Below, piece by piece: positions 1-7,349 of a stretch of DNA of 10,669 nt. The position numbers and the translations under genes were made by a program. The notes under the pieces were generated by a model. It did not search any database. It worked only from the letters and a program-made list of their open reading frames with translations, and was not told the DNA's origin. How positions within the stretch are numbered: position 1 is the stretch's first letter; the number at the start of each line of letters is the position of its first letter. This stretch comes from Pseudomonas sp. (GTDB lineage Bacteria > Pseudomonadota > Gammaproteobacteria > Pseudomonadales > Pseudomonadaceae): NCBI GenBank assembly GCA_007117785.1, contig SKFV01000009.1, forward strand, positions 1 through 10,669, read 5' to 3'.

Positions 1-1
1 A

Positions 2-343
2 GGTGAAAATGGCGTATTACTCTCTGGTGGTCAGCGTCAGCGCTTGGCGATTGCCCGCGCGCTGCTCAAAGATGCACCAATCCTGATTCTCGATGAGGCT
101 ACCTCGGCGTTGGATACTGAATCCGAGCGACATATCCAGGCCGCACTGGAGCGCGTTATGCAGGGGCGTACCACCCTGGTCATTGCGCACCGGCTGTCGA
201 CCATCGAGCAGGCCGATGTGATCATGGTGATGAATCAGGGTTGCATCGTTGAACGCGGCAGTCATACCGAGTTGCTGGCGAAGAATGGATACTATGCACG
301 GCTGCACAGCATGCAGTTTGAAGATGAGCACAAGCCGGCCTGA
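2..343 (+). CDS. msbA: Lipid A export ATP-binding/permease MsbA, C-terminal fragment
   Basis: This is the 3' end of an ABC exporter gene; the start lies left of the window and the frame is open from base 2. Visible motifs are the ABC signature LSGGQRQR followed by LAIARAL, the Walker B segment ILILDEATSALD, and the H-loop VIAHRLSTIE. Only the last ~113 residues of the nucleotide-binding domain are present, so the membrane domain and Walker A are missing. The wording of the motifs and the ending LHSMQFEDE closely resemble MsbA, which flips lipid A-core across the inner membrane as a homodimer. The hldE gene follows by 29 bp on the same strand, as expected for an LPS cluster. The annotation as MsbA rather than another multidrug exporter rests on this likeness and the neighbour. 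An in-frame ATG at 44 falls inside the signature region and is not a real start. Confidence 0.93.
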   Translation, partial: GENGVLLSGGQRQRLAIARALLKDAPILILDEATSALDTESERHIQAALERVMQGRTTLVIAHRLSTIEQADVIMVMNQGCIVERGSHTELLAKNGYYARLHSMQFEDEHKPA

Positions 344-350
344 GGCCGGC
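334..350 (+). other. Perfect hairpin centred on the msbA stop codon
   Basis: GCCGGCC (334-340) and GGCCGGC (344-350) are perfect 7-bp inverted arms whose loop is exactly the TGA stop codon of msbA. No T-tract follows, so it does not look like an intrinsic terminator. It lies 10 bp before the AAAGG ribosome binding site of hldE (358-362). It could stabilise the upstream mRNA end or modulate coupling to hldE; that role is inference. Confidence 0.5.
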
Positions 351-372
351 GTGAACCAAAGGTATTGCAGCC

Positions 373-1803
373 ATGAAACTGAACATGCCCCGTTTCGATT
401 CCGCGCCGGTATTGGTGGTCGGTGATGTCATGCTCGATCGCTACTGGCACGGGCCGACACAGCGGATTTCACCGGAAGCCCCGGTGCCAGTGGTCAAGGT
501 CGAACAGATCGAAGACCGCCCCGGTGGGGCGGGTAACGTGGCGCTGAATATTGCTGCCCTGGGTGCGCCGGCCTGGCTGGTGGGTGTGACCGGTGCTGAC
601 GAGGCGGCGGATACGCTGCGCACGCGGCTGGAAGCGGCAGGGGTGTATTGTGATTTTCAGGCTCAGGCGGCGCAGCCGACCATTACCAAGTTGCGTGTCA
701 TGAGTCGAAATCAGCAGTTGCTGAGGCTGGATTTTGAAGAACGTTTTGTGACTGATGGCGAGGCCATGCTGAGCACCGTGGCCGGTCTGCTGGATCAGGT
801 CAAGGTGATGATTCTGTCCGATTACGGCAAGGGTGCGCTGGTCAACCATCAGGCATTGATTGCATTGGCACGCGAGCGTGGCATTCCTGTGCTGGCTGAT
901 CCCAAAGGCAGTAATTTTGCCATCTATCGGGGTGCAACCCTGATCACGCCGAACCTGTCTGAATTCGAATCAGTTGTTGGTCACTGTGCCAGCGAGCAGG
1001 AACTGGTCGACAAGGGAGCAGCCCTGATCGAAGACCTGCAGCTGGAGGCCCTGCTGGTGACGCGCAGTGAGCATGGTATGACCTTGTTGCGCAAGGGTGA
1101 GCCCGCACTGCATTTGCCGGCGCGCGCGCGCGAGGTGTTTGATGTGACCGGTGCTGGCGATACGGTGATTTCCACCCTGGCAGCGGCTCTGGCAGCGGGT
1201 GAGGGTTACCCGCAGGCCGTTGGCCTGGCCAACCTGGCGGCGGGCATTGTAGTCGGCAAGCTGGGTACGGCGACGGTCAGCGCCCCAGAACTACGCAGGG
1301 GCGTGCAGCGTGAGCAGGGAAGTGAGCGCGGGGTGTTGAGCGTCGAGCAGCTCTTGCTGGCGATCGAGGATGCCCGTGCCCATGGTGAGCGCATTGTGTT
1401 TACCAATGGCTGTTTCGATATTATTCATGCGGGTCATGTCGGTTACCTGGAAGAGGCGCGTAGCCTGGGTGATCGCCTGATCGTGGCAATCAATGACGAT
1501 GCCTCGGTAACCCGGCTGAAAGGCCCTGGCCGTCCGATCAATAGTGTTGAACGACGGATGACGGTGCTGGCTGGTCTGGGCGCGGTGGACTGGGTGGTCA
1601 ATTTTGCCGAGGACACGCCGGAAGTTCTGCTCGAACAGATCAAGCCGGATGTGCTGGTCAAGGGTGGTGACTACAGCGTTGAGCAGGTGGTGGGTGCGCC
1701 TATCGTGCAGGCCTATGGTGGCGAGGTCAAAGTGCTCAACTTTGTGGAAAGCTGTTCAACCACGGCGATTGTCGAGCGGATACGCGAGCGGGATGGGCAG
1801 TAA
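373..1803 (+). CDS. hldE: Bifunctional heptose 7-phosphate kinase / heptose 1-phosphate adenylyltransferase HldE
   Basis: HldE (formerly RfaE) carries out two steps of ADP-heptose synthesis for the LPS inner core: phosphorylation of D-glycero-beta-D-manno-heptose 7-phosphate, and adenylyl transfer to the resulting 1-phosphate. The 476-residue length matches the E. coli enzyme (477). Residues ~1-315 form the ribokinase/PfkB domain, with GDVMLDRYW at 17-25, PGGAGNVA near 51-58 and the catalytic DVTGAGDT at 257-264 (base Asp263). Residues ~340-476 form the nucleotidyltransferase domain, with TNGCFD at 344-349 and HAGH at 352-355, and the C-terminal KGGDY and SCSTT segments. The ATG is preceded by AAAGG with 10-nt spacing. 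It follows msbA closely and is probably cotranscribed with it. The stop is TAA at 1801-1803. No clear intrinsic terminator is seen between it and the convergent gene that ends at 1863. Confidence 0.97.
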   Translation: MKLNMPRFDSAPVLVVGDVMLDRYWHGPTQRISPEAPVPVVKVEQIEDRPGGAGNVALNIAALGAPAWLVGVTGADEAADTLRTRLEAAGVYCDFQAQAAQPTITKLRVMSRNQQLLRLDFEERFVTDGEAMLSTVAGLLDQVKVMILSDYGKGALVNHQALIALARERGIPVLADPKGSNFAIYRGATLITPNLSEFESVVGHCASEQELVDKGAALIEDLQLEALLVTRSEHGMTLLRKGEPALHLPARAREVFDVTGAGDTVISTLAAALAAGEGYPQAVGLANLAAGIVVGKLGTATVSAPELRRGVQREQGSERGVLSVEQLLLAIEDARAHGERIVFTNGCFDIIHAGHVGYLEEARSLGDRLIVAINDDASVTRLKGPGRPINSVERRMTVLAGLGAVDWVVNFAEDTPEVLLEQIKPDVLVKGGDYSVEQVVGAPIVQAYGGEVKVLNFVESCSTTAIVERIRERDGQ

Positions 1804-1862
1804 GGGGGCAACAACTGCCTGGATAACAGTCAATCAGCCTGGCAATCCAGTCGTTATAGGCT

Positions 1863-2726
1863 TTACAGATTGTTCAGCCCGTCAGGCCAGCTTGCCTGCC
1901 GCTCCCTGACTACCCAGCCTTCCTGCGCGGCCATGGCTTCACTGAGGGTGAAATCATGGCCGGATTGTTCGATGAGTTCGCCACGAATCAATTGAAATAA
2001 CTGCCCTGTAGGGACCTGTTCGGAAAATTCGGCCAGATACAGGTCCGCGTTCTGGTAATCCAGCTGGGTGATCAACTGACCGCTGGCCCTGTCCAGGCGT
2101 TCATCGGCGTGCAGGCCGCTGATGTGTTCGAGGTTGTCCGGCAATTGCAGGCCCAGGTAGTACACCAGCTGCAAGGAGTTGGTGGGTAGATGGACATAGG
2201 CCCGCGGTCGCTCCAGCAAATGCAGTTCACGACACATCACCGGGCGCGAGGCGCCGCGCTGCGGAGTCAGGCGATAGTGACGACGTGGGTCGAGTGGCAA
2301 GGTGTCAGCATAGGGTGTCGGTAGCCAGGTGTCCTGGTAGCAACCCTGCAGCCAGCCGGACTCGGTTTCCAGCAATAACTCTTCGGCAACTTCATTCATT
2401 GCGGTCAATAACGGCACGCGCAGTTCATGCGCGGGCACATAGCCTGAAATCAGCTTGAGTTGTCCGTTGTCAGGTTCCTTGATCAACAACTGGAAGGTGC
2501 GTCCGCGCCAGTTCAGTTCCAGCGCCACAGACACGCCGAGGTTGGCCAGGGTCAGTTCAAAGTGTTCGGGATCATCGACGCTGACTGGCTCTCGCCGGGC
2601 CTGCATGCTGGCAAAATTCAACGGCATGCCGACCGGGGTGTAGTGCAGCACTTCACTGCTGGCCTTGACCTGAATCGCCTGGGTCTTGAAGGCCACGGGA
2701 TTATGCTGCGCGATGATTCGAGCCAT
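1863..2726 (-). CDS. Conserved protein of unknown function with a Nudix-box-like segment
   Basis: A 287-residue soluble protein with no signal peptide or membrane segment. I recognise it as a family found in pseudomonads next to an aldo/keto reductase and a FAD oxidoreductase. As I recall, it is sometimes labelled 'metal ABC transporter ATPase', but no Walker A, signature or Walker B motif is visible, so that label is unsupported here. Residues 95-116 contain Gly95, Glu101 and NEVAEEL from 111. This resembles the Nudix box (G-x5-E-x7-REUxEExGU), but with nine residues in the first gap, Asn in place of the Arg, and no final Gly at the expected place. A Nudix-related fold without normal activity is possible; this is inference. 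The start is supported by GGGAG at 2733-2737, 6 nt before the ATG. It is the last gene of a three-gene minus-strand operon, 17 bp after the aldo/keto reductase. Confidence 0.85.
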   Translation of the reverse strand: MARIIAQHNPVAFKTQAIQVKASSEVLHYTPVGMPLNFASMQARREPVSVDDPEHFELTLANLGVSVALELNWRGRTFQLLIKEPDNGQLKLISGYVPAHELRVPLLTAMNEVAEELLLETESGWLQGCYQDTWLPTPYADTLPLDPRRHYRLTPQRGASRPVMCRELHLLERPRAYVHLPTNSLQLVYYLGLQLPDNLEHISGLHADERLDRASGQLITQLDYQNADLYLAEFSEQVPTGQLFQLIRGELIEQSGHDFTLSEAMAAQEGWVVRERQASWPDGLNNL

Positions 2727-2743
2727 CTGCTACTCCCTGTTGA

Positions 2744-3541
2744 TTATTCGCCGAGCACCTCGACTGTCGCCTGGACATTGTGCGCGAGGTGTTCAGGGTT
2801 GATGGTGCCGACGATAGCACTGCTGACTGCCGGGTGGGCGAAGACAAATGCAAGGCCTTGTTTCACCGGATCCTCCCCCTGCAGGCACAGATGCCCGCTG
2901 GCCAGGGCTTTCTTGATCAGTATGCCCTTGTTGTGTGACAGGGCGTGGTCCAGCACTTCAGTTTCGGCGCGTTCATTCAGGTTGTAGGTCACCATGGCAC
3001 AATCGCCCTGCTGTAGCGCACGAATACCGCCTGCGACACTTTTGCCGGAAAAGCCGAAGGCGCGAATCAGGCCTTCCTGCTTGAGCTGCGCCAGGGTCGG
3101 ATAGATGTCCTGATCGAGTACCGCGAGGTCATTGCCATCTGAATGCACCAGCACCAGATCCAGGTAGTCGGTTTTCAGCTGGCGCAGTGAGCGCTCAACC
3201 GAATGCCGGGTATGGCTGGCAGAAAAATCAAACCAGGACTCGCCGCCACTGAACTCTTCCCCGACCTTGCTGCAGATCACCCATTGCTGGCGTTGCCGGC
3301 GCAGGAGCGGCCCCAGGCGTGTTTCGCTGGTGCCGTAGGCGGGTGCGGTATCCAGCAGGTTGATGCCGAGGTCCTGTGCCAGCGCCAGCAGATCCGCGGC
3401 CTGGCGATCACTCGGTAGCTCAAAGCCACTGGGATATTTCACACCTTGATTGCGTCCGAGCTTAACCGTGCCCAGGCCCAGCGGTGAGACCTGCAGGCCC
3501 GTATTGCCCAGTGAGCGCCAATGCGTGCGATCGAAAGCCAT
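2744..3541 (-). CDS. Aldo/keto reductase family protein
   Basis: A 265-residue NAD(P)H-dependent oxidoreductase of the (beta/alpha)8 aldo/keto reductase family, cytosolic, with unknown carbonyl substrate. The four catalytic residues are recognisable: Asp64 and Tyr69 in DTAPAYG, Lys92 in CSKVG, and His133 in LVHSDG. The N-terminal LGNTGLQVSPLGLGTVKLG is the typical family opening. SSAIVGTINPEHLAHNV near the end fits the nicotinamide-cofactor phosphate-binding region. At 265 residues it is shorter than many members (~280-340). Its ATG overlaps the stop of the upstream oxidoreductase gene by one base (TGATG) and has no good Shine-Dalgarno sequence of its own, so translation is probably coupled. 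The operon partners suggest a shared small-molecule redox pathway, but the sequence does not reveal the substrate. Confidence 0.93.
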   Translation of the reverse strand: MAFDRTHWRSLGNTGLQVSPLGLGTVKLGRNQGVKYPSGFELPSDRQAADLLALAQDLGINLLDTAPAYGTSETRLGPLLRRQRQQWVICSKVGEEFSGGESWFDFSASHTRHSVERSLRQLKTDYLDLVLVHSDGNDLAVLDQDIYPTLAQLKQEGLIRAFGFSGKSVAGGIRALQQGDCAMVTYNLNERAETEVLDHALSHNKGILIKKALASGHLCLQGEDPVKQGLAFVFAHPAVSSAIVGTINPEHLAHNVQATVEVLGE

Positions 3542-4713
3542 CAGAAACAGGTATCCCAGATTGGTATGGCGGCGGCGGGCCGCGCCTGGTGATGCTCAGG
3601 CTGCGGCCTGGTGGGTGTGATCTGGTCGGCTTTCAATTGCTCGAGCACCAGGTCACTCAGGTGCGGTGACAGGGCCAGCTTGGTCGGCCAGCAGACCAGG
3701 GCATTGTGCACACCTTGCACATAGGCGCTATCCGGGCGCACCAGGCCACTCTGCGCCGGTTCGGCGCGGTTGACCTTGAGTGTAGCCCACTGGCATTGAC
3801 GCAGATCGACCCAAGGCAACAATTCAGCCAGTTCCCGTTGCGCCTGCTGGATCAAGGCCTTGGCGCTTGAGTCGACGCCCTGCTCGGCCAGTTCGCCGCC
3901 CAGATACCAGCACCACTGGCCATCGGCCGTAGGGTGGGTGGTTACGGTCAGTCGTGGTTTCGGGCTGCTGCCCAGGCAATGGGCATAGAGACCAGGCAAT
4001 TCCGGTCCCTTGACCAGCACCATTTGCAGAGGTCGGCGCTGCATCGCGGGTTGCTCAATGCCCCAGGCGGCTTGCAGTGCCTGGTTGCCTTCACCGCCGG
4101 TCAGTACATAACGCTGCGCCTTGATACTGATATCGCCGGTGTGTACGCAGGCAATGTGGTCATTCGGGTCACGTTCAATACGAATACTGTCGGCAGCGAT
4201 CAGGCTGTCATCGGCCAGTTCGCTGAGGCGTTGAATCACACTGGGTACATCCAGTACCAGTTCAGCCAGACGGTAGACCTTGCCCTTGAATTGCGCAGAC
4301 TGGAAAACCGGCGGCAAGCTGCTGCCCTTGACCGCATCCACCCGGCCGCGCAGCGCCTTGCTGGCAAAGAAACCGGCCATATTGCTGACCAGTCCACCCG
4401 GTGACCACAGGTAATGGTAGGGCGAGAGCAGGCGCACCGGGGTCAGATCGATCTCGCCGTTACCCTCCAGGCAGTCGCGCCAGCGGCCCGGCATGGCGGC
4501 AATGGCTTCTGCCGCCGTGGTCAGCTTGCCGTGCAGGGCATATTTGGTGCCGCCGTGGATGATGCCCTGGGATTTGATGCTCTGGCCGCCGCCCAGGGTG
4601 GCGCTTTCCAGTAGCAGGGTGCTGTAGCCCTGCTGGCGCAAACGGGCATTCAGCCACAGACCGGCGATGCCGCCGCCCAGAATACAGATGTCGGTTTCCA
4701 GCAATGTGCTCAT
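3541..4713 (-). CDS. FAD-dependent oxidoreductase, DAO-like family
   Basis: A 390-residue flavoprotein. The N-terminus carries the Rossmann dinucleotide-binding motif GGGIAG at 13-18, with the acidic ribose-binding Glu36 at the end of the second strand (TLLLES). QSIKSQGIIHGGTKYAL at 44-60 resembles the FAD-contacting segment of glycerol-3-phosphate dehydrogenase, glycine oxidase and L-2-hydroxyglutarate oxidase relatives. The substrate is unknown. The last ~30 residues (after LEQLKAD) are rich in Pro, Gln and His, look like a disordered tail and end in WDTCF. No signal peptide is seen. It is the first gene of the minus-strand operon. The start at 4713 places the Rossmann motif at the usual distance from the N-terminus; a GAGG lies close upstream, at 3-nt spacing. 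A candidate promoter is 33 bp upstream. Confidence 0.92.
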   Translation of the reverse strand: MSTLLETDICILGGGIAGLWLNARLRQQGYSTLLLESATLGGGQSIKSQGIIHGGTKYALHGKLTTAAEAIAAMPGRWRDCLEGNGEIDLTPVRLLSPYHYLWSPGGLVSNMAGFFASKALRGRVDAVKGSSLPPVFQSAQFKGKVYRLAELVLDVPSVIQRLSELADDSLIAADSIRIERDPNDHIACVHTGDISIKAQRYVLTGGEGNQALQAAWGIEQPAMQRRPLQMVLVKGPELPGLYAHCLGSSPKPRLTVTTHPTADGQWCWYLGGELAEQGVDSSAKALIQQAQRELAELLPWVDLRQCQWATLKVNRAEPAQSGLVRPDSAYVQGVHNALVCWPTKLALSPHLSDLVLEQLKADQITPTRPQPEHHQARPAAAIPIWDTCF

Positions 4714-4745
4714 GGGCCTCGGCAGTGATTGAAAAGTGAATGAGC

Positions 4746-4775
4746 AGTATAGACTTTCCCGCCGCCCATGGTCAC
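4746..4775 (-). promoter_or_regulatory. Candidate sigma-70 promoter for the FAD oxidoreductase operon
   Basis: On the minus strand, GTGACC (4770-4775; 4 of 6 to TTGACA) is followed after 18 bp by TATACT (4746-4751; 5 of 6 to TATAAT). Transcription would begin near 4739 and leave a leader of about 26 nt. The 100-bp gap 4714-4813 must also hold any promoter for the divergent waaA. On the plus strand only weak matches are seen there, for example an extended -10 TGCTAGTCT at 4779-4787 with no good -35. Confidence 0.45.
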
Positions 4776-4813
4776 TTCTGCTAGTCTAGGAAACCTGTTT
4801 CAGGAGCCTTCCC

Positions 4814-6073
4814 ATGTCGCGTTTGATCTATAGCCTGATTTTTCTGTCTCTGCTGCCCTTTATCCTGCTGCGTCTGCTCTATCGCGCGCTGCGCGCACCG
4901 GCATACGCCCGCCGTTGGCCGGAGCGTTTTGCCATGGGGGGTGATCTGCGTGCAGGGGGGATCTGGGTACATGCGGTATCGGTGGGTGAGGCGATTGCAG
5001 CCGCACCCATGGTGCGGGAACTGCTGGCACGCTATCCCCACTTGCCTATCACCATCAGCTGCATGACGCCCACCGGTTCGGAGCAGATCCGCAAGCTGTT
5101 TGCCGGCCAGGTCGGGCACGCCTATCTGCCCTACGACTTGCCCTGGTTGCAGCGCCGCTTTATCCGCCGCTTACAGCCGCGTCTGGCGATAGTCATGGAA
5201 ACTGAGCTGTGGCCGAACCTGGTTGCCGAGGCTACGCAAGCAAAGGTGCCGGTGGTACTGGCCAATGCGCGCTTGTCCGAGCGCTCGGCGCGTGGCTATA
5301 CGCGAGTAAGTTGGCTGGTGCGGCCAATGTTTGCTGCGCTGGATTGGGTTGCAGCACAAACCCAGGCGGAAGCAGTCCGTTTTGCGGATCTAGGGGTGGC
5401 GAAAGACGCCATGAGCGTGACCGGCAGCATCAAGTTTGATCTGCAACCGGCCGCCGAATTGCTGCAGCAGGCGGCCGAGTTGCGAGCCCAGTGGGGACAG
5501 CGCCCCGTCTGGATTGCCGCCAGTACCCATGCCGGTGAGGATGAGCAGATACTGGCGGCACATCAGCAGGTACTCAACAGCGTGCCTGATGCCCTGCTGC
5601 TTCTGGTGCCGCGCCATCCGGAACGTTTTTCCGGTGTCGCGCGGATGGTTCGCGAGGCCGGATTTACCCTGGCACAACGCAGCCTGGAACAGCAGCCAGG
5701 CCGGGCCGAACAGGTCATGCTGGTCGACAGCATGGGCGAGCTGATGCAGTTCTATGCCTGTGCCGATATGGCCTTTGTCGGTGGTTCACTGGTGCCCAAT
5801 GGCGGGCATAACTACCTGGAGCCAGCAGCGTTGGGGTTGCCGGTCTTGTCCGGGCCGCACCGTTTCAACTTTGCCGAAATCAGTCAGCTGCTGGAAGGTG
5901 CTGGCGCCCTGCAGTCAGTGACCGATGCCGACAGTCTGGCGCGACAGGTATTGCAATGGATGGAGCAGCCGCAGCAGGCACAGCAGGCCGGGGCGGCGGG
6001 GCAGTCGGTAGTCAAGGCCAATCAGGGTGCACTGGATCGGTTGTTGACCGGTTTGTCGCGCTGGCTGGACTGA
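4814..6073 (+). CDS. waaA: 3-deoxy-D-manno-octulosonic acid (Kdo) transferase WaaA
   Basis: WaaA (KdtA) transfers Kdo from CMP-Kdo to lipid IVA at the cytoplasmic face of the inner membrane, the first step of LPS core assembly. The protein has 419 residues, the usual length. Residues 4-24 form a hydrophobic membrane anchor. WVHAVSVGEA at 51-60 contains the probable catalytic base Glu59. METELWPNL at 128-136, ANARLSERSARGY at 150-162 and VPRHPERF at 265-272 are family motifs. GGHNYLEPAALGLPVLSGPH at 330-349 is the CMP-binding signature of this GT-B glycosyltransferase. The ATG at 4814 has AGGAG at 4802-4806, 7 nt upstream. It is divergent from the FAD oxidoreductase gene and followed by a palindromic repeat and rsmC. 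Whether it adds one or two Kdo units cannot be read from the sequence. Confidence 0.97.
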   Translation: MSRLIYSLIFLSLLPFILLRLLYRALRAPAYARRWPERFAMGGDLRAGGIWVHAVSVGEAIAAAPMVRELLARYPHLPITISCMTPTGSEQIRKLFAGQVGHAYLPYDLPWLQRRFIRRLQPRLAIVMETELWPNLVAEATQAKVPVVLANARLSERSARGYTRVSWLVRPMFAALDWVAAQTQAEAVRFADLGVAKDAMSVTGSIKFDLQPAAELLQQAAELRAQWGQRPVWIAASTHAGEDEQILAAHQQVLNSVPDALLLLVPRHPERFSGVARMVREAGFTLAQRSLEQQPGRAEQVMLVDSMGELMQFYACADMAFVGGSLVPNGGHNYLEPAALGLPVLSGPHRFNFAEISQLLEGAGALQSVTDADSLARQVLQWMEQPQQAQQAGAAGQSVVKANQGALDRLLTGLSRWLD

Positions 6074-6091
6074 CAGTACAATCGCGCCCCA

Positions 6092-6165
6092 CCATTGACG
6101 TCGCTCGATCCTTACTCCTGACATGAGGGCATTGCGAGGAGCGAAGCGACGTGGCAATCCATAGC
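6092..6165 (+). repeat. Palindromic intergenic repeat (REP-like) between waaA and rsmC
   Basis: The 108-bp gap holds two nested inverted repeats. ATTGC (6131-6135) pairs with GCAAT (6154-6158) around a GAGGAGCGAAGCGACGTG core. In addition, CGTCGCT (6099-6105) is the exact reverse complement of AGCGACG (6145-6151). From memory, the ATTGCGAGGAGCGAAGCGACG type of sequence is a dispersed intergenic repeat in many Proteobacteria. It ends about 7 bp before the GGAG ribosome binding site of rsmC (6172-6175) and could act as a transcription attenuator or mRNA end-stabiliser for waaA. That role is inference, as no T-tract follows. Confidence 0.6.
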
Positions 6166-6181
6166 GGAACCGGAGTTATAG

Positions 6182-7201
6182 ATGGACAACACCAGTCAGA
6201 TCCTGCTGCGCAGCGCCGAGCAATTCAGTGGCCGGCGCGTACTGCTGGTCAACCCCTGTGCTGATCGCCTGCTGGCTGAATTGCCAGCCGATTGGCATGT
6301 CTGGTGTTGGGATTATGCGCCCTACAAGGCGTTGCAGCCGTTGCTACCGGCCGAGCAGCTGAGTTTTTCTCATCTGTGTCCAGCCTGGTCCGATATTGAG
6401 GCAGCCATTCTGGTCATGCCCAAGGCCATCGAACGTGCCGAGTATGCCTTGGCGCAGATGGCTCCCTTGCTGGCTGCTGGTGTGCCGCTGTATCTGGTCG
6501 GGGAAAAGAATGGCGGGGTCAAGCGCGCCGAGAAGCTATTGCAACCCTATGCCCATGCCGTGCGCAAGTTGGACTCGGCGCGGCATTGCCAGTTATGGCG
6601 GGCGGATATGGACGGCCTGGCGGCGCCTTTTGCCCTGACTGACTGGGAGCAGCGCTTTACCGTTGAACTGGCCGACCAGACCCTGCAGCTGATCAGTCTG
6701 CCTGGTGTGTTCAGTCATGGCCGGCTGGATGAGGGTAGTGCGCTATTGCTGGAAGAGCCGGCCATGTTAACCAAGGGTAAGGTGCTGGATTTTGGTTGCG
6801 GCAGCGGGGTGCTGAGTATTGCGCTGGCGCGACGTAACCCGGACTGCCAGTTCGAGCTGGTGGATGTCGATGCGCTGGCGATTTACTGCGCTGAGCAGAG
6901 CCTGCAGCTTAACCAGGTAGCCGCCGAGGTGACCCCCTCGGATGGGCTCAGTGATGTGCATGGGCGTTATGCAGCGGTGATCAGTAACCCGCCGTTCCAT
7001 ACCGGCATTCGTCAGGATACCGGGATCGCCGAGCGCTTTTTCAACCAGGTAACGCGTAACCTCTTGCCCGGTGGTGAACTGCGCCTGGTCGCCAACGGCT
7101 TTCTGCGTTATCCGCCGCAAATCGAGGCGCATGTGGGGCCCTGCAAGGTCTTGCGTGAGACCAGTCGCTTCAAGGTCTATTCGGCGGTGGCACCCGGCTG
7201 A
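6182..7201 (+). CDS. rsmC: 16S rRNA (guanine(1207)-N2)-methyltransferase RsmC
   Basis: RsmC methylates N2 of G1207 in 16S rRNA within the 30S subunit, using S-adenosylmethionine. The 339-residue length matches the family (~340). The protein has the RsmC double-domain plan: a degenerate N-terminal methyltransferase-like half (residues 1-~160) that aids folding and substrate binding, and a catalytic C-terminal half. In the latter, VLDFGCGSG at 201-209 is SAM motif I, LVDVDALA at 226-233 is motif II, and NPPFHTG at 269-275 is the N-methyltransferase motif IV that is characteristic of guanine N2 enzymes. The ATG has GGAG at 6172-6175 with 6-nt spacing. RlmG is a relative, but the length and N-terminal opening fit RsmC better. 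The downstream riboswitch promoter starts immediately after the stop. Confidence 0.95.
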   Translation: MDNTSQILLRSAEQFSGRRVLLVNPCADRLLAELPADWHVWCWDYAPYKALQPLLPAEQLSFSHLCPAWSDIEAAILVMPKAIERAEYALAQMAPLLAAGVPLYLVGEKNGGVKRAEKLLQPYAHAVRKLDSARHCQLWRADMDGLAAPFALTDWEQRFTVELADQTLQLISLPGVFSHGRLDEGSALLLEEPAMLTKGKVLDFGCGSGVLSIALARRNPDCQFELVDVDALAIYCAEQSLQLNQVAAEVTPSDGLSDVHGRYAAVISNPPFHTGIRQDTGIAERFFNQVTRNLLPGGELRLVANGFLRYPPQIEAHVGPCKVLRETSRFKVYSAVAPG

Positions 7202-7205
7202 GTGC

Positions 7206-7234
7206 TTGCCGGCTCTGGCGTGGATTGCTACTAT
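7206..7234 (+). promoter_or_regulatory. Promoter of the manganese riboswitch transcript
   Basis: TTGCCG (7206-7211) is separated by 17 bp from TACTAT (7229-7234), which is preceded by TGC, an extended -10. Transcription would begin near 7240-7241, just at the first paired bases of riboswitch helix P1 (7239-7243). This coincidence supports the assignment. The -35 lies 5 bp after the rsmC stop codon. Confidence 0.65.
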
Positions 7235-7238
7235 CGCC

Positions 7239-7349
7239 GCGTCTTAGGGGAGTAGTCTCTCCATGAGGCAGGTATCAACATGATTGGCCAACCGGCCATG
7301 GTGCCTGCGACCCGCCTGTTCGGGTTTGACGAGACCTATGACACGACGC
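7239..7349 (+). promoter_or_regulatory. yybP-ykoY (Mn2+) riboswitch aptamer
   Basis: This RNA senses Mn2+ and controls manganese exporters. The conserved elements are seen directly: TTAGGGGAGTAG (7244-7255) after the 5' strand of P1, and ACCTATGACACGACG (7334-7348) on the 3' side. P1 is GCGTC (7239-7243) with GACGC (7345-7349). An inner helix is GTCTC (7255-7259) with GAGAC (7331-7335). Two arms follow: GCAGG (7268-7272)/CCTGC (7304-7308), capped by TGGCC (7285-7289)/GGCCA (7294-7298), and ACCCG (7310-7314)/CGGGT (7321-7325). The gene behind it is a GDT1-type exporter, a known partner of this riboswitch class in gammaproteobacteria. Confidence 0.93.

Noticed and set aside
1804..1862. Possible bidirectional terminator between hldE and the unknown gene
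   Set aside because: Only short stems are seen (CTGG-caat-CCAG at 1839-1850; ATAAC/GTTAT outside), with no T-tract on either strand.
4729..4755. waaA promoter from TTGAAA (4729-4734) and TAGACT (4750-4755)
   Set aside because: The spacer is only 15 bp and the -10 matches poorly, so it was not annotated.
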